Below are positions 8,581 to 16,488 of a stretch of DNA of 19,610 bases, piece after piece (positions within the stretch are counted from its first letter, which is position 1; every line of letters starts with the position of its first letter). The DNA comes from JAJPXC01 sp964562375 (lineage in GTDB: Bacteria; Bacteroidota; Bacteroidia; Bacteroidales; Muribaculaceae): positions 1 to 19,610 of the forward strand of contig CAZLSW010000063.1 of the NCBI GenBank assembly GCA_964562375.1. Reading direction: 5' to 3'. The notes beneath the pieces are model-generated. The model was given only the letters and a program-made list of their open reading frames with translations, had not been told where the DNA came from and ran no database searches. A program made the position numbers and the translations under genes.

Positions 8581-9200
8581 TGGAACTCGCAATCTACAAC
8601 ATAAAAGGAGAAGACACCGGTCGCAAAGCCCAGCTTAACGACGAGGTGTTCGGCATCGACGTTAACGAGCACGCCGTTTATCTCGATGTAAAACAGTACC
8701 TTGCCAACCAGCGTCAAGGCACACACAAGTCGAAGGAGCGCAGCGAGGTATCCGGCTCCACCCGTAAGCTTCACAAGCAGAAAGGTGGCGGCGGCTCCCG
8801 TATCGGCGACATCAACTCGCCCGTATTGGTAGGTGGCGGCCGCGTGTTCGGTCCCCGTCCCCGCGACTACCGCTTCAAGCTCAATAAGAAGCTCAAACAA
8901 CTCGCCCGCCGCAGCGCGCTGTCGCAGAAAGCCAAGGACGGCCAGATCATCGTGGTCGAGGACTTCACTTTCGAGGCACCGAAGACTAAAGATTTCGTAA
9001 ATATTACTAAAAATCTTAAAGTTGACGGCAAGCGCGTGCTGTTGATTTTACCCGACCAAAATAAAAACGTATATTTGTCGGCTCGTAACGTGCCCGACAC
9101 ACGCGTGATGACTGCGTCGGACCTCAACACCTACTGGGTGATGAACAATAAGGCGATCCTCTTGACTGAGGGTAGCCTTGACTGTGTGAATAACCTTTAA
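8580..9200 (+). CDS. rplD: 50S ribosomal protein uL4
   Basis: A 206-aa protein that binds 23S rRNA and lines the peptide exit tunnel. The extended tunnel loop is visible at residues ~44-97, rich in Lys, Gly and Arg with GGGGSRIGD and VGGGRVFGPRPRDY. The rest is the alpha/beta globular domain. In E. coli L4 also represses the S10 operon, but no equivalent leader is apparent ahead of rpsJ. The ATG shares a base with the rplC stop. The C-terminal coding sequence is followed by the strong Shine-Dalgarno of rplW. Confidence 0.98.
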   Translation: MELAIYNIKGEDTGRKAQLNDEVFGIDVNEHAVYLDVKQYLANQRQGTHKSKERSEVSGSTRKLHKQKGGGGSRIGDINSPVLVGGGRVFGPRPRDYRFKLNKKLKQLARRSALSQKAKDGQIIVVEDFTFEAPKTKDFVNITKNLKVDGKRVLLILPDQNKNVYLSARNVPDTRVMTASDLNTYWVMNNKAILLTEGSLDCVNNL

Positions 9201-9206
9201 AGCAAC

Positions 9207-9212
9207 AGGAGG
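9207..9212 (+). promoter_or_regulatory. Full Shine-Dalgarno AGGAGG before rplW
   Basis: AGGAGG lies 8 nt before the rplW ATG. It is the only complete Shine-Dalgarno in the ribosomal run. Partial ones are seen before rplF (GGAG), rplE (GGAGAGGAG, inside rplX) and rpmJ (AAGGA); most other starts have only A-rich upstream sequence. Confidence 0.75.
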
Positions 9213-9220
9213 AAAAAGCA

Positions 9221-9511
9221 ATGGACATCATGATCAAACCCATCGTGACCGAGAAGGCCACTCGGTTGACCGACAAGCTCAACCGTTACACGTTCCGCGT
9301 ATCCCCCGACGCCAACAAGTACCAGATCAAGGACTTGGTGGAGAAGCTTTACGGGGTGAAAGTAGTAGCCGTCAACACCATGGTGCAGCGCGGCAAGAAC
9401 AAGAGCCGTTACACCAAGAGCGGCCTGCTCCGCGGCAAGACCGCGGCTTACAAGAAAGCCGTGATCACCGTAGCCGACGGTCAGACAATCGACTTTTATA
9501 GCAACATCTAA
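9221..9511 (+). CDS. rplW: 50S ribosomal protein uL23
   Basis: A 96-aa protein at the exit of the peptide tunnel, the docking point for trigger factor and signal recognition particle. It shows the family pattern: IIKPIVTEKATRL at the start, then YTFRVSPDANKYQIKDLVEKLYGVKVVAVNTM and a basic loop before the last strand. Length is typical. It lies 20 nt after rplD and 8 nt before rplB. Its start is unusual for this operon in having a perfect AGGAGG. Confidence 0.99.
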   Translation: MDIMIKPIVTEKATRLTDKLNRYTFRVSPDANKYQIKDLVEKLYGVKVVAVNTMVQRGKNKSRYTKSGLLRGKTAAYKKAVITVADGQTIDFYSNI

Positions 9512-9519
9512 AAATAACA

Positions 9520-10347
9520 ATGGCAGTAAGAAAATTCAAGCCCACTACACCGGGGCAACGACACAAGGTTATTGGCGTATTTAAAGGTACGATCACTGCT
9601 ACTACGCCAGAGAAATCTCTTACAGTCGGCAAGAAATCGTCCGGCGGACGCAACTCCCAGGGACGCCTCACCGTTCGCTACCTTGGCGGTGGACACAAGC
9701 GTCGCTACCGCTTGATCGACTTCAAGAGAAACAAAGACGGTGTACCCGCCGTAGTAAAAACGATCGAGTACGATCCCAACCGTTCGGCTCGCATCGCCCT
9801 TCTTTACTACAAGGACGGAGCAAAGGCTTACATTATCGCACCCAACGGCTTGGAAGTGGGCCAGACGGTAGTGAGCGGCCCCGACGCCGCCCCTGAGGTA
9901 GGCAACGCTCTTCCCATGAGCAAGATACCCCTGGGTACCGTAGTCCACAACATCGAGTTGCGCCCCGGCCAGGGAGCCATTTTGGCCCGCTCGGCCGGCA
10001 CCTTCGCCCAGATCGTGTCACGCGAAGGCGACTACGCGATTATCAAGCTTCCTTCAGGAGAGGTACGCAAGATCCTGGCTTCCTGCAAGGCCACCGTAGG
10101 CGTTGTGGGCAACAGCGAGCACTCTCTCGAGCAATCAGGCAAGGCCGGCCGCTCGCGCTGGCTGGGCCGTCGTCCCCGCAACCGCGGCGTAGTGATGAAC
10201 CCTGTCGATCACCCCATGGGTGGTGGCGAGGGCCGCGCTTCCGGTGGCCATCCCCGCTCGCGCAAGGGCCTCTACGCTAAGGGTCTTAAGACACGCGCTC
10301 CGAAGAAGCAGTCTTCGAAGTACATTATCGAAAGAAGGAAAAAGTAA
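9520..10347 (+). CDS. rplB: 50S ribosomal protein uL2
   Basis: A 275-aa, strongly basic protein needed for subunit joining and for peptidyl transferase activity. It contains the OB-like and SH3-like RNA-binding domains (central stretch GAILARSAGTFAQIVSREGDYA) and the C-terminal MNPVDHPMGGGEGR motif. His231 corresponds to the functionally important His229 of E. coli; the second His of the E. coli DHPHGGG motif is Met here. The tail ends KYIIERRKK. Short spacing to rplW and rpsS indicates a single operon. Confidence 0.99.
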   Translation: MAVRKFKPTTPGQRHKVIGVFKGTITATTPEKSLTVGKKSSGGRNSQGRLTVRYLGGGHKRRYRLIDFKRNKDGVPAVVKTIEYDPNRSARIALLYYKDGAKAYIIAPNGLEVGQTVVSGPDAAPEVGNALPMSKIPLGTVVHNIELRPGQGAILARSAGTFAQIVSREGDYAIIKLPSGEVRKILASCKATVGVVGNSEHSLEQSGKAGRSRWLGRRPRNRGVVMNPVDHPMGGGEGRASGGHPRSRKGLYAKGLKTRAPKKQSSKYIIERRKK

Positions 10348-10368
10348 TCCCGTAAAAAGAAGCAACTT

Positions 10369-10638
10369 ATGAGTCGTTCATTAAAAAAAGGCCCGTTTAT
10401 CAGCGTGAAGCTCGAGAAGAAGGTCAACGCAATGGAGGAGAGCGGCAAGAAAGCGGTAATCAAGACATGGAGCCGCGCGTCGATGATCGCCCCCGAATTT
10501 GTAGGACACACTTTCGCAGTGCACAACGGTAACAAGTTCATTCCTGTTTACGTCACCGAGAACATGGTAGGTCACAAACTGGGCGAGTTCGCCCCCACGC
10601 GCACCTTCCGCGGTCACGCCGGAAACAAGAAGAAATAA
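10369..10638 (+). CDS. rpsS: 30S ribosomal protein uS19
   Basis: An 89-aa protein of the 30S head that pairs with S13 and contacts the A-site tRNA and the 50S bridge. It starts MSRSLKKGPFI and includes KTWSRASMIAPEFVGHTFAVHNG and the C-terminal GEFAPTRTFRGHAG, all diagnostic. It is followed by a 50-nt gap with a GGGCCC palindrome and an AT-rich stretch before rplV. Confidence 0.99.
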   Translation: MSRSLKKGPFISVKLEKKVNAMEESGKKAVIKTWSRASMIAPEFVGHTFAVHNGNKFIPVYVTENMVGHKLGEFAPTRTFRGHAGNKKK

Positions 10639-10688
10639 TCTGGGCCCTGGTTATAAATAATTTTTGAAACAAGAAAGATTAAAATACA

Positions 10689-11105
10689 ATGGGTGTAAGA
10701 AAAAGACAATCAGCCGAACTCAAGAAGGAAGCCCGCCGCGAGCAAGCTTTCGCCAAGCTGTTGAACATCCCCTCGTCGCCCCGCAAGATGCGCCTGGTCG
10801 CCGACCTGGTGCGCGGCAAGGAAGTGTTCCGCGCCTTGGGTATCCTCAAATTCTCAAATAAAGAGGCCGCCGCACGCATGGAGAAGCTCCTGCGCTCGGC
10901 CATCGCCAACTGGGAGGCTAAGAACGAGCGCAAGGCCGAGGCCGGCGAGCTCTACATCTCCCTGCTCCACGTCGACCCCGCGCCGATGTTGAAGCGCCTC
11001 CGCCCCGCCCCCCAGGGCCGTGGTTACCGCATCCGCAAACGTGCCAACCACGTCACTCTGTTTGTAGACACTATTGACAAAAACGTTAAAGCAAGAGAAG
11101 CATAA
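10689..11105 (+). CDS. rplV: 50S ribosomal protein uL22
   Basis: A 138-aa protein whose beta-hairpin lines the exit tunnel near the macrolide site. The globular part begins near residue 21 (FAKLLNIPSSPRKMRLVADLVRG) and the tunnel hairpin spans about 93-118 (HVDPAPMLKRLRPAPQGRGYRIRKR region). An N-terminal extension of about 20 basic residues makes it longer than the E. coli protein (110 aa), as in other Bacteroidota. It ends 3 nt before rpsC. Confidence 0.98.
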   Translation: MGVRKRQSAELKKEARREQAFAKLLNIPSSPRKMRLVADLVRGKEVFRALGILKFSNKEAAARMEKLLRSAIANWEAKNERKAEAGELYISLLHVDPAPMLKRLRPAPQGRGYRIRKRANHVTLFVDTIDKNVKAREA

Positions 11106-11108
11106 GAA

Positions 11109-11846
11109 ATGGGACAGAAAGTAAATCCAATCAGCAACCGCTTGGGCGTCATCCGTGGCTGGGATTCTAACTGGTACGGTGGCAGCAACTACGGAGATAC
11201 TCTTCTCGAAGATTCTAAGCTCCGCAAATACTTGAACGTGCGTCTGGCCAAGAGCTCAGTGTCGCGTATCGTCATCGAGCGCACCTTGAAGCTGATCACC
11301 ATCACCGTGTGCACCTCCCGTCCCGGCCTGATCATCGGCAAGGGAGGCCAGGAGGTCGACAAGCTCAAGGAAGAGCTCAAGAAGATCACCGACAAGGACG
11401 TCCAGATCAATATTTTCGAGGTTAAGCGCCCCGAGCTCGACGCTCAGATCGTAGCCTCGACCATCGCCCGCCAGATCGAGGGCAAGATCGCCTACCGCCG
11501 CGCGGTGAAGATGGCCATCGCCTCCACCATGCGCTCGGGCGCCGAGGGCATCAAGGTGCAAATCTCAGGCCGCTTGAACGGCGCCGAGATGGCCCGCTCC
11601 GAGATGTTCAAGGAGGGCCGCACCCCGCTGCACACCCTGCGCGCCGACATCGACTACGCTCTGGTCGAGGCCCACACCAAGGTGGGTGTAATCGGCGTGA
11701 AAGTGTGGATCTGCCGCGGTGAAGTATACGGCAAGTGCGACCTGGCCCCCTCGTTCACGTCGAACGCCAAGGAAGGCCGCGGCCCCGCCCGCGAGGACCG
11801 TCCCGCACGCCGCGGCGGTTTCCGCAAACCCAAAACCAATCGTTAA
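11109..11846 (+). CDS. rpsC: 30S ribosomal protein uS3
   Basis: A 245-aa protein at the mRNA entry tunnel, with helicase-related Arg/Lys residues. The N-terminal KH domain has the GKGG loop at residues 77-80. The C-terminal domain includes SGRLNGAEMARSE and GRTPLHTLRADIDYA, followed by a basic Arg/Pro-rich tail. The tail is longer than needed for the core fold and is typical of the phylum. It lies 3 nt after rplV and 21 nt before rplP. Confidence 0.99.
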   Translation: MGQKVNPISNRLGVIRGWDSNWYGGSNYGDTLLEDSKLRKYLNVRLAKSSVSRIVIERTLKLITITVCTSRPGLIIGKGGQEVDKLKEELKKITDKDVQINIFEVKRPELDAQIVASTIARQIEGKIAYRRAVKMAIASTMRSGAEGIKVQISGRLNGAEMARSEMFKEGRTPLHTLRADIDYALVEAHTKVGVIGVKVWICRGEVYGKCDLAPSFTSNAKEGRGPAREDRPARRGGFRKPKTNR

Positions 11847-11867
11847 ACCGACAACTGAATTTCAACA

Positions 11868-12299
<432 letters not shown>

Positions 12300-12305
12300 G
12301 CAGCC

Positions 12306-12503
12306 ATGACTAAAGAAGAAATCAAGCAAACCCCCACCAAGGACCTCCGCGACCGCTTGGCCCAAATGGAGAAGGACTACCTCCAGCTCAAGATCAACCA
12401 CTCGGTGTCACCCCTTGACAACCCGGCGAAGATCACGGCCGACCGCCGCGACATCGCCCGCGTGAAAACCGAGCTCCGCTGGCGCGAGATCAACAACAAG
12501 TAA
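12306..12503 (+). CDS. rpmC: 50S ribosomal protein uL29
   Basis: A 65-aa helical protein at the tunnel exit beside L23. The pattern of two antiparallel helices is visible: TKDLRDRLAQMEKDYLQLKINHSV, a short turn rich in Pro and Asp, then ITADRRDIARVKTELRWRE. The segment DIARVKTEL is characteristic of the family. Length is typical. Confidence 0.97.
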   Translation: MTKEEIKQTPTKDLRDRLAQMEKDYLQLKINHSVSPLDNPAKITADRRDIARVKTELRWREINNK

Positions 12504-12520
12504 ACCCCGCAACAACCACA

Positions 12521-12781
12521 ATGGAAGAAAAAAGAAACCTCAGAAAAGAGCGTATCGGGGTAGTCTCCTCCAACAAGGGCGACAAGACTATCACTGTCGC
12601 CGTAAAGTACAAGGAGAAACACCCGATCTACGGCAAATTCGTCAACAAGACCAAGAAGTACCACGCCCACGACGAGAAAAACGAGTGTGGCGTAGGCGAC
12701 ACCGTCCGGTTGATGGAAACCCGTCCCTTGTCCAAGACCAAGAGATGGAGATTGGTAGAAATAATCGAAAAAGCTAAGTAA
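12521..12781 (+). CDS. rpsQ: 30S ribosomal protein uS17
   Basis: An 86-aa OB-fold protein that binds helices of the 16S 5' domain early in assembly. The motifs RIGVVSSNKGDKTITVAV, HPIYGKFVNKTKKYHAHDE and GDTVRLMETRPLSKTKRWRLVEI cover the whole family profile. It lies 17 nt after rpmC and only 5 nt before rplN. Confidence 0.99.
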   Translation: MEEKRNLRKERIGVVSSNKGDKTITVAVKYKEKHPIYGKFVNKTKKYHAHDEKNECGVGDTVRLMETRPLSKTKRWRLVEIIEKAK

Positions 12782-12786
12782 ATAAA

Positions 12787-13152
12787 ATGATACAGACTGA
12801 AACTCGATTGAACGTGGCTGACAACAGCGGAGCCAAGGAAGTGCTCTGCATCCACGTGCTCGGCGGCACCGGCCGTCGCTACGCGTCGGTTGGCGACATT
12901 ATTGTTGTGACAGTAAAGGACGCCATCCCATCATCGGATGTCAAGAAAGGCACTGTGTCAAAAGCCGTTGTCGTGCGCACCAAGAAGGAGATCCGCCGTC
13001 CCGACGGGTCGTACATCCGCTTCGACGACAACGCCTGCGTGTTGCTCAACAACGCCGGTGAGCTCCGCGGCACCCGTATCTTCGGCCCCGTCGCACGCGA
13101 GCTCCGCGGCACCAACATGAAGATCGTATCCTTGGCCCCCGAAGTACTTTAA
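12787..13152 (+). CDS. rplN: 50S ribosomal protein uL14
   Basis: A 121-aa beta-barrel protein at the subunit interface, forming bridges to 16S rRNA and contacting L19; it is also the target of the silencing factor RsfS. It begins MIQTETRLNVADNSGAKEV and shows RRPDGSYIRFDDNACVLLN and GTRIFGPVARELR. Length is the family norm. This is the first gene of the classical spc cluster, but no promoter is seen before it. Confidence 0.99.
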   Translation: MIQTETRLNVADNSGAKEVLCIHVLGGTGRRYASVGDIIVVTVKDAIPSSDVKKGTVSKAVVVRTKKEIRRPDGSYIRFDDNACVLLNNAGELRGTRIFGPVARELRGTNMKIVSLAPEVL

Positions 13153-13172
13153 CCCCCAAAAAGCTACAAGAA

Positions 13173-13493
13173 ATGATTAAACTTCATATCAAAAAAGGCG
13201 ATATCGTCTACGTCAACTCGGGCGACGACCGCGGCAAGCAGGGGCGAGTGCTCTCTGTCGAGCCAAAGAAGATGCGCGCGATTGTCGAGGGCGTCAACAT
13301 CGTCACCAAGAGCGCCAAGCCCAGCGCCAAGCATCCCCAGGGCGGCCTGATCAAAATGGAGGCCCCCGTGCATGTGTCCAACCTCAACCTCATCGACCCC
13401 AAGACCGGCAAGCCCACCCGTATCGGCCGCCGCGTGGGCGACGACGGCAAAAAGGTACGTTACTCTAAAAAATCAGGAGAGGAGATCAAATAA
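13173..13493 (+). CDS. rplX: 50S ribosomal protein uL24
   Basis: A 106-aa assembly-initiating protein of the large subunit. The KOW motif lies at about residues 7-33 (KGDIVYVNSGDDRGKQGRVLSV), followed by NIVTKSAKPS and the HVSNLNLIDPKTGKPTRIG segment. Its stop overlaps the rplE start by one base (TAATG). The last codons contain GGAGAGGAG, which may serve as the ribosome binding site for rplE. Confidence 0.99.
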   Translation: MIKLHIKKGDIVYVNSGDDRGKQGRVLSVEPKKMRAIVEGVNIVTKSAKPSAKHPQGGLIKMEAPVHVSNLNLIDPKTGKPTRIGRRVGDDGKKVRYSKKSGEEIK

Positions 13494-14044
13494 TGAGCAC
13501 TGAGACAGTAAAAAAGGACTATACCGAGCGCATCGTCCCCGCTCTTGAGAAAGAGTTCAAGTACACCTCCAAGATGCAGGTGCCCCGTCTGAAGAAGATC
13601 GTCGTCAACCAGGGCCTCGGCGAAGCCACCCAGGACAAGAAGATCATCGAGACGGCTCTCAACGAGCTCACCGCCATCACCGGCCAGAAAGCAGTGGCAA
13701 CCCTGTCGAAGAAGGATATCTCCAACTTCAAGGTGCGCAAGAAAATGCCCATCGGCGTGATGGTGACCCTGCGCAAAGAGAAGATGTACGAGTTCCTGGA
13801 GCGCCTGGTGCGCGTGGCCCTGCCCCGTATCCGCGACTTCAAGGGTATCGAAGGCAAGCTCGACGGCCGCGGCAACTACACCCTTGGCATCACCGAGCAG
13901 ATCATCTTCCCCGAGATCAACATCGACAACATCCAGAAGCTCATGGGCATGAACATCACGTTCGTGACCTCGGCCAACACCGACGCCGAAGGCTACGCCC
14001 TGTTGAAGCAATTCGGGCTTCCGTTCAAAAACGCAAAACAATAA
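13493..14044 (+). CDS. rplE: 50S ribosomal protein uL5
   Basis: A 183-aa protein that binds 5S rRNA and contacts the P-site tRNA and S13. Typical segments are MQVPRLKKIVVNQGLGEA, LTAITGQKAVATLSKKDISNFKVR, LPRIRDFKGI and the LGITEQIIFPEI stretch. Length is slightly above E. coli (179 aa). The start is fixed by the rplX overlap and the GGAG-rich sequence about 10 nt upstream. rpsN follows 6 nt later. Confidence 0.99.
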   Translation: MSTETVKKDYTERIVPALEKEFKYTSKMQVPRLKKIVVNQGLGEATQDKKIIETALNELTAITGQKAVATLSKKDISNFKVRKKMPIGVMVTLRKEKMYEFLERLVRVALPRIRDFKGIEGKLDGRGNYTLGITEQIIFPEINIDNIQKLMGMNITFVTSANTDAEGYALLKQFGLPFKNAKQ

Positions 14045-14050
14045 AGCGAT

Positions 14051-14320
14051 ATGGCAAAAGAATCAATGAAAGCCCGCGAGGTTAAGCGCGCCAAGCTCGT
14101 TGCCAAGTACGCCGCCAAGAAAGCCGCATTGAAGGCCGAGGGCGACTACGAGGGCCTGCAGAAGCTTCCCAAGAACGCCTCGAGCGTGCGCCTGCACAAC
14201 CGTTGCAAGATCACCGGCCGCCCCAAGGGGTACATGCGCCAGTTCGGCATCTCCCGTATCCAATTCCGCGAGATGGCGTCGGCAGGCCTCATCCCCGGCG
14301 TGAAGAAAGCAAGCTGGTAA
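14051..14320 (+). CDS. rpsN: 30S ribosomal protein uS14, long zinc-free form
   Basis: An 89-aa protein of the 30S head. This is the long form without the two CxxC zinc pairs; only one Cys (NRCKITGRPKGY) is present. The conserved C-terminal half RHNR-like segment, GYMRQFGISRIQFREMASAGLIPGV and the terminal KKASW identify it. A 93-nt gap with two inverted repeats follows before rpsH. Confidence 0.99.
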   Translation: MAKESMKAREVKRAKLVAKYAAKKAALKAEGDYEGLQKLPKNASSVRLHNRCKITGRPKGYMRQFGISRIQFREMASAGLIPGVKKASW

Positions 14321-14413
14321 GACGTAATCCTCTCCCCCCAGCCGCCCCGCGTCAAGGGGGCGACATTAAATATTGTTGGGAAGGGCCCAATCAATTTAAA
14401 AACAAAAACAAAA
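14321..14413 (+). promoter_or_regulatory. Structured rpsN-rpsH gap
   Basis: This 93-nt gap, the second longest of the run, holds two hairpins: CGCCCC (14343-14348) with GGGGCG (14357-14362), and TTGGG (14376-14380) with CCCAA (14386-14390). It then becomes A-rich up to the rpsH ATG. Neither stem has a T-run. In E. coli the spc operon is controlled by S8 binding near rplE; a shifted equivalent here is a guess. Confidence 0.4.
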
Positions 14414-14812
14414 ATGACTGATCCAATAGCAGACTATCTGACAAGATTGAGAAACGCGATCAAGGCCAACCACCGCGTGGTTGAGATCCCCGCCTCAAAC
14501 TTGAAGAAGGAGATCACCAAGATCCTCTTCGAACAAGGCTATATACTTAACTACAAGTTTATAGAGGGTGAAACCCCCGCCGGCACTATCAAGATCGCCC
14601 TGAAGTACGACCCCGTGGACAAGGTGAACGCCATCAAGAACCTCAAGCGCGTTTCCCGTCCCGGCTTGCGCCAGTACACGGGCTACAAGGACATGCCCCG
14701 AGTGTTGAACGGCTTAGGCATCGCCATCCTGAGCACCTCCAAAGGTGTGATGACCAACAAGAAAGCCTCAGAGCTGAAAGTTGGCGGCGAGGTACTGTGC
14801 TATGTTTACTAA
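14414..14812 (+). CDS. rpsH: 30S ribosomal protein uS8
   Basis: A 132-aa primary binder of the 16S central domain. It starts MTDPIADYLTRLRNA and contains VEIPASNLKKEITKILFEQGYI, RVSRPGLRQYTGYKDMPRVLNGLGIAILSTSKGVMTNKKA and the C-terminal GGEVLCYVY. The rRNA-binding STSKGVMT motif is intact. It lies after the structured gap and 19 nt before rplF. S8 is a known translational repressor in E. coli. Confidence 0.99.
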   Translation: MTDPIADYLTRLRNAIKANHRVVEIPASNLKKEITKILFEQGYILNYKFIEGETPAGTIKIALKYDPVDKVNAIKNLKRVSRPGLRQYTGYKDMPRVLNGLGIAILSTSKGVMTNKKASELKVGGEVLCYVY

Positions 14813-14831
14813 TCTTTAATGGAGAAAAGCA

Positions 14832-15386
14832 ATGTCAAGAATAGGTAAAGCCCCCATTGAGATTCCCGCCGGTGTAACCGTGACGGTGAAGGACAACGTA
14901 GTGACAGTGAAAGGCCCCAAGGGCCAGCTTGAGCAAGCCGTCAACCCCGACATCGAGGTGAAGGTCGAGGACGGCCACGTGCACGTTACCCGTCCCAGCG
15001 ACGACAAGGAGCACCGCTCGATGCACGGCCTGTACCGCGCATTGATCCACAACATGGTTGTGGGCGTGTCAACAGGATACAAGAAAGAGATGGAGCTCGT
15101 AGGCGTAGGCTACCGCGCCACGGCCAACGGCCAGGTGCTGGAGCTCGCCCTCGGTTACTCCCACGCCATATATCTGCGGCTTCCCAAGGAAGTGAAGGTT
15201 GAGGCCAAGACTGAGAGAAACAAGAACCCCCTGATCATCCTTGAGAGCGACGACAAGCAGTTGCTCGGCCAGGTGTGCGCCAAGATCCGCTCCCTGCGCA
15301 AGCCCGAGCCTTACAAGGGTAAAGGTATCAAGTTCGTCGGCGAGGTTATTCGCCGCAAGTCAGGCAAATCGGCTGGTGCCAAATAA
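14832..15386 (+). CDS. rplF: 50S ribosomal protein uL6
   Basis: A 184-aa protein near the factor-binding site of the 50S subunit, made of two repeated domains. The N-terminus MSRIGKAPIEIPAGVTV and the C-terminal EPYKGKGIKFVGEVIRRKSGKSAGAK region are diagnostic. The intermediate GVGYRATANGQVLELALGYSH segment starts the second domain. GGAG about 8 nt before the ATG is one of the few Shine-Dalgarno-like sequences here. Confidence 0.99.
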   Translation: MSRIGKAPIEIPAGVTVTVKDNVVTVKGPKGQLEQAVNPDIEVKVEDGHVHVTRPSDDKEHRSMHGLYRALIHNMVVGVSTGYKKEMELVGVGYRATANGQVLELALGYSHAIYLRLPKEVKVEAKTERNKNPLIILESDDKQLLGQVCAKIRSLRKPEPYKGKGIKFVGEVIRRKSGKSAGAK

Positions 15387-15403
15387 TTAAAACCGTCACT
15401 ATC

Positions 15404-15745
15404 ATGTTTTCGAAGCAAAAAAGAAGAAATAAAATCAAAGCGCGCATCCGCGGCCGCATCAGCGGCACGGCAACCCGTCCGCGCATGACCGTGTTCCGCT
15501 CCAACAAGCAGATCTACGTTCAACTGGTTGACGACCTGAAAGGCGCCACCCTGGCCTCCGCGTCCTCCAAGGGCATCGAGGAAGGCACAAAGTGTGAAAT
15601 CGCCGCCAAGGTGGGCGAGGCAATCGCCAAGAAAGCCCTCGAGGGCGGTATCCAGGAAGTGGTGTTCGACCGCAACGGCTACCTCTTCCACGGTAGAGTG
15701 AAATCATTGGCTGACGCCGCTCGCAAAGGCGGTCTTAAATTCTAA
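15404..15745 (+). CDS. rplR: 50S ribosomal protein uL18
   Basis: A 113-aa protein that binds 5S rRNA with L5 and L25. The basic N-terminus (KQKRRNKIKARIRGRISG) is followed by RPRMTVFRSNKQIYVQLVDD, LASASSKG, and the C-terminal VVFDRNGYLFHGRVKSLADAARKGGLKF region, which is characteristic. It lies 17 nt after rplF and 9 nt before rpsE. Confidence 0.99.
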   Translation: MFSKQKRRNKIKARIRGRISGTATRPRMTVFRSNKQIYVQLVDDLKGATLASASSKGIEEGTKCEIAAKVGEAIAKKALEGGIQEVVFDRNGYLFHGRVKSLADAARKGGLKF

Positions 15746-15754
15746 TCATCGATC

Positions 15755-16273
15755 ATGGCAACAAAGAACAATAGAGTAAAGACCACCACCGACCTTGAGT
15801 TGAAGGACCGCCTGGTGGCTATCAACCGCGTCACCAAGGTTACCAAGGGTGGCCGCACGTTCACCTTCGCCGCCATCGTAGTCGTAGGCAACGAGGACGG
15901 AATCGTGGGCTGGGGCCTGGGTAAAGCCAACGAGGTGACCGCCGCCATCGCCAAGGGCGTGGAGGCAGCCAAGAAGAACCTTATCAAGGTGCCCGTCCAC
16001 AAAGGCACCATCCCCCACGAGCAAGAGGCCAAGTTCGGCGGCAGCCGCATCACCCTCAAGCCCGCGAGCCACGGTACCGGCGTGAAGGCTGGTGGCGCTA
16101 TGCGCGCCGTGCTCGAGAGCGTGGGCATCACCGACGTCCTGGCCAAGAGCAAGGGCTCGTCCAACCCCCACAACCTGGTGAAGGCCACCATCGCCGCCCT
16201 GGGCGAGATGCGCTCCCCGGCCGAGGTTGCCCAAAACCGCGGCATCTCAGTAGAAAAAGTGTTCAAAGGCTAA
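15755..16273 (+). CDS. rpsE: 30S ribosomal protein uS5
   Basis: A 172-aa protein at the mRNA entry channel that affects decoding accuracy. The double-stranded RNA binding domain starts ELKDRLVAINRVTKVTKGGR, followed by VVVGNEDGIVGWGLGKANEV, the KVPVHKGTIPHE segment and the GTGVKAGGAMRAVLE motif. The glycine loop near KVTKGGRTF, where spectinomycin resistance arises in other species, is intact. Spacing to rpmD is 11 nt. Confidence 0.99.
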   Translation: MATKNNRVKTTTDLELKDRLVAINRVTKVTKGGRTFTFAAIVVVGNEDGIVGWGLGKANEVTAAIAKGVEAAKKNLIKVPVHKGTIPHEQEAKFGGSRITLKPASHGTGVKAGGAMRAVLESVGITDVLAKSKGSSNPHNLVKATIAALGEMRSPAEVAQNRGISVEKVFKG

Positions 16274-16284
16274 AACTCACGATC

Positions 16285-16464
16285 ATGGCAAAAATCAAAA
16301 TCACCCAGATAAAGAGCCGCATCAACTGCCCCAAGACGCAGAAGCTCACCTTGGACGCCCTCGGCTTGCACAAGATGCACCAGACTGTTGAGCACGACGA
16401 CACCCCCGCCATCCTCGGCATGGTAAAGAAAGTGCACCACCTGGTGGAAGTAACCAAAGCATAA
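16285..16464 (+). CDS. rpmD: 50S ribosomal protein uL30
   Basis: A 59-aa protein found by reading the gap between rpsE and rplO; position and sequence agree with L30. It begins MAKIKITQIKSRINCPKTQK and continues LTLDALGLHKMHQTVEHDD, the standard core in which a conserved helix carries LxxLGL, and ends VKKVHHLVEV. It has no clear Shine-Dalgarno; the sequence around its ATG (GATCATGGCA) is identical to that around the rpsE ATG. Confidence 0.97.
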   Translation: MAKIKITQIKSRINCPKTQKLTLDALGLHKMHQTVEHDDTPAILGMVKKVHHLVEVTKA

Positions 16465-16488
16465 TCAACCCCTTAAACGAAAGCAAAA

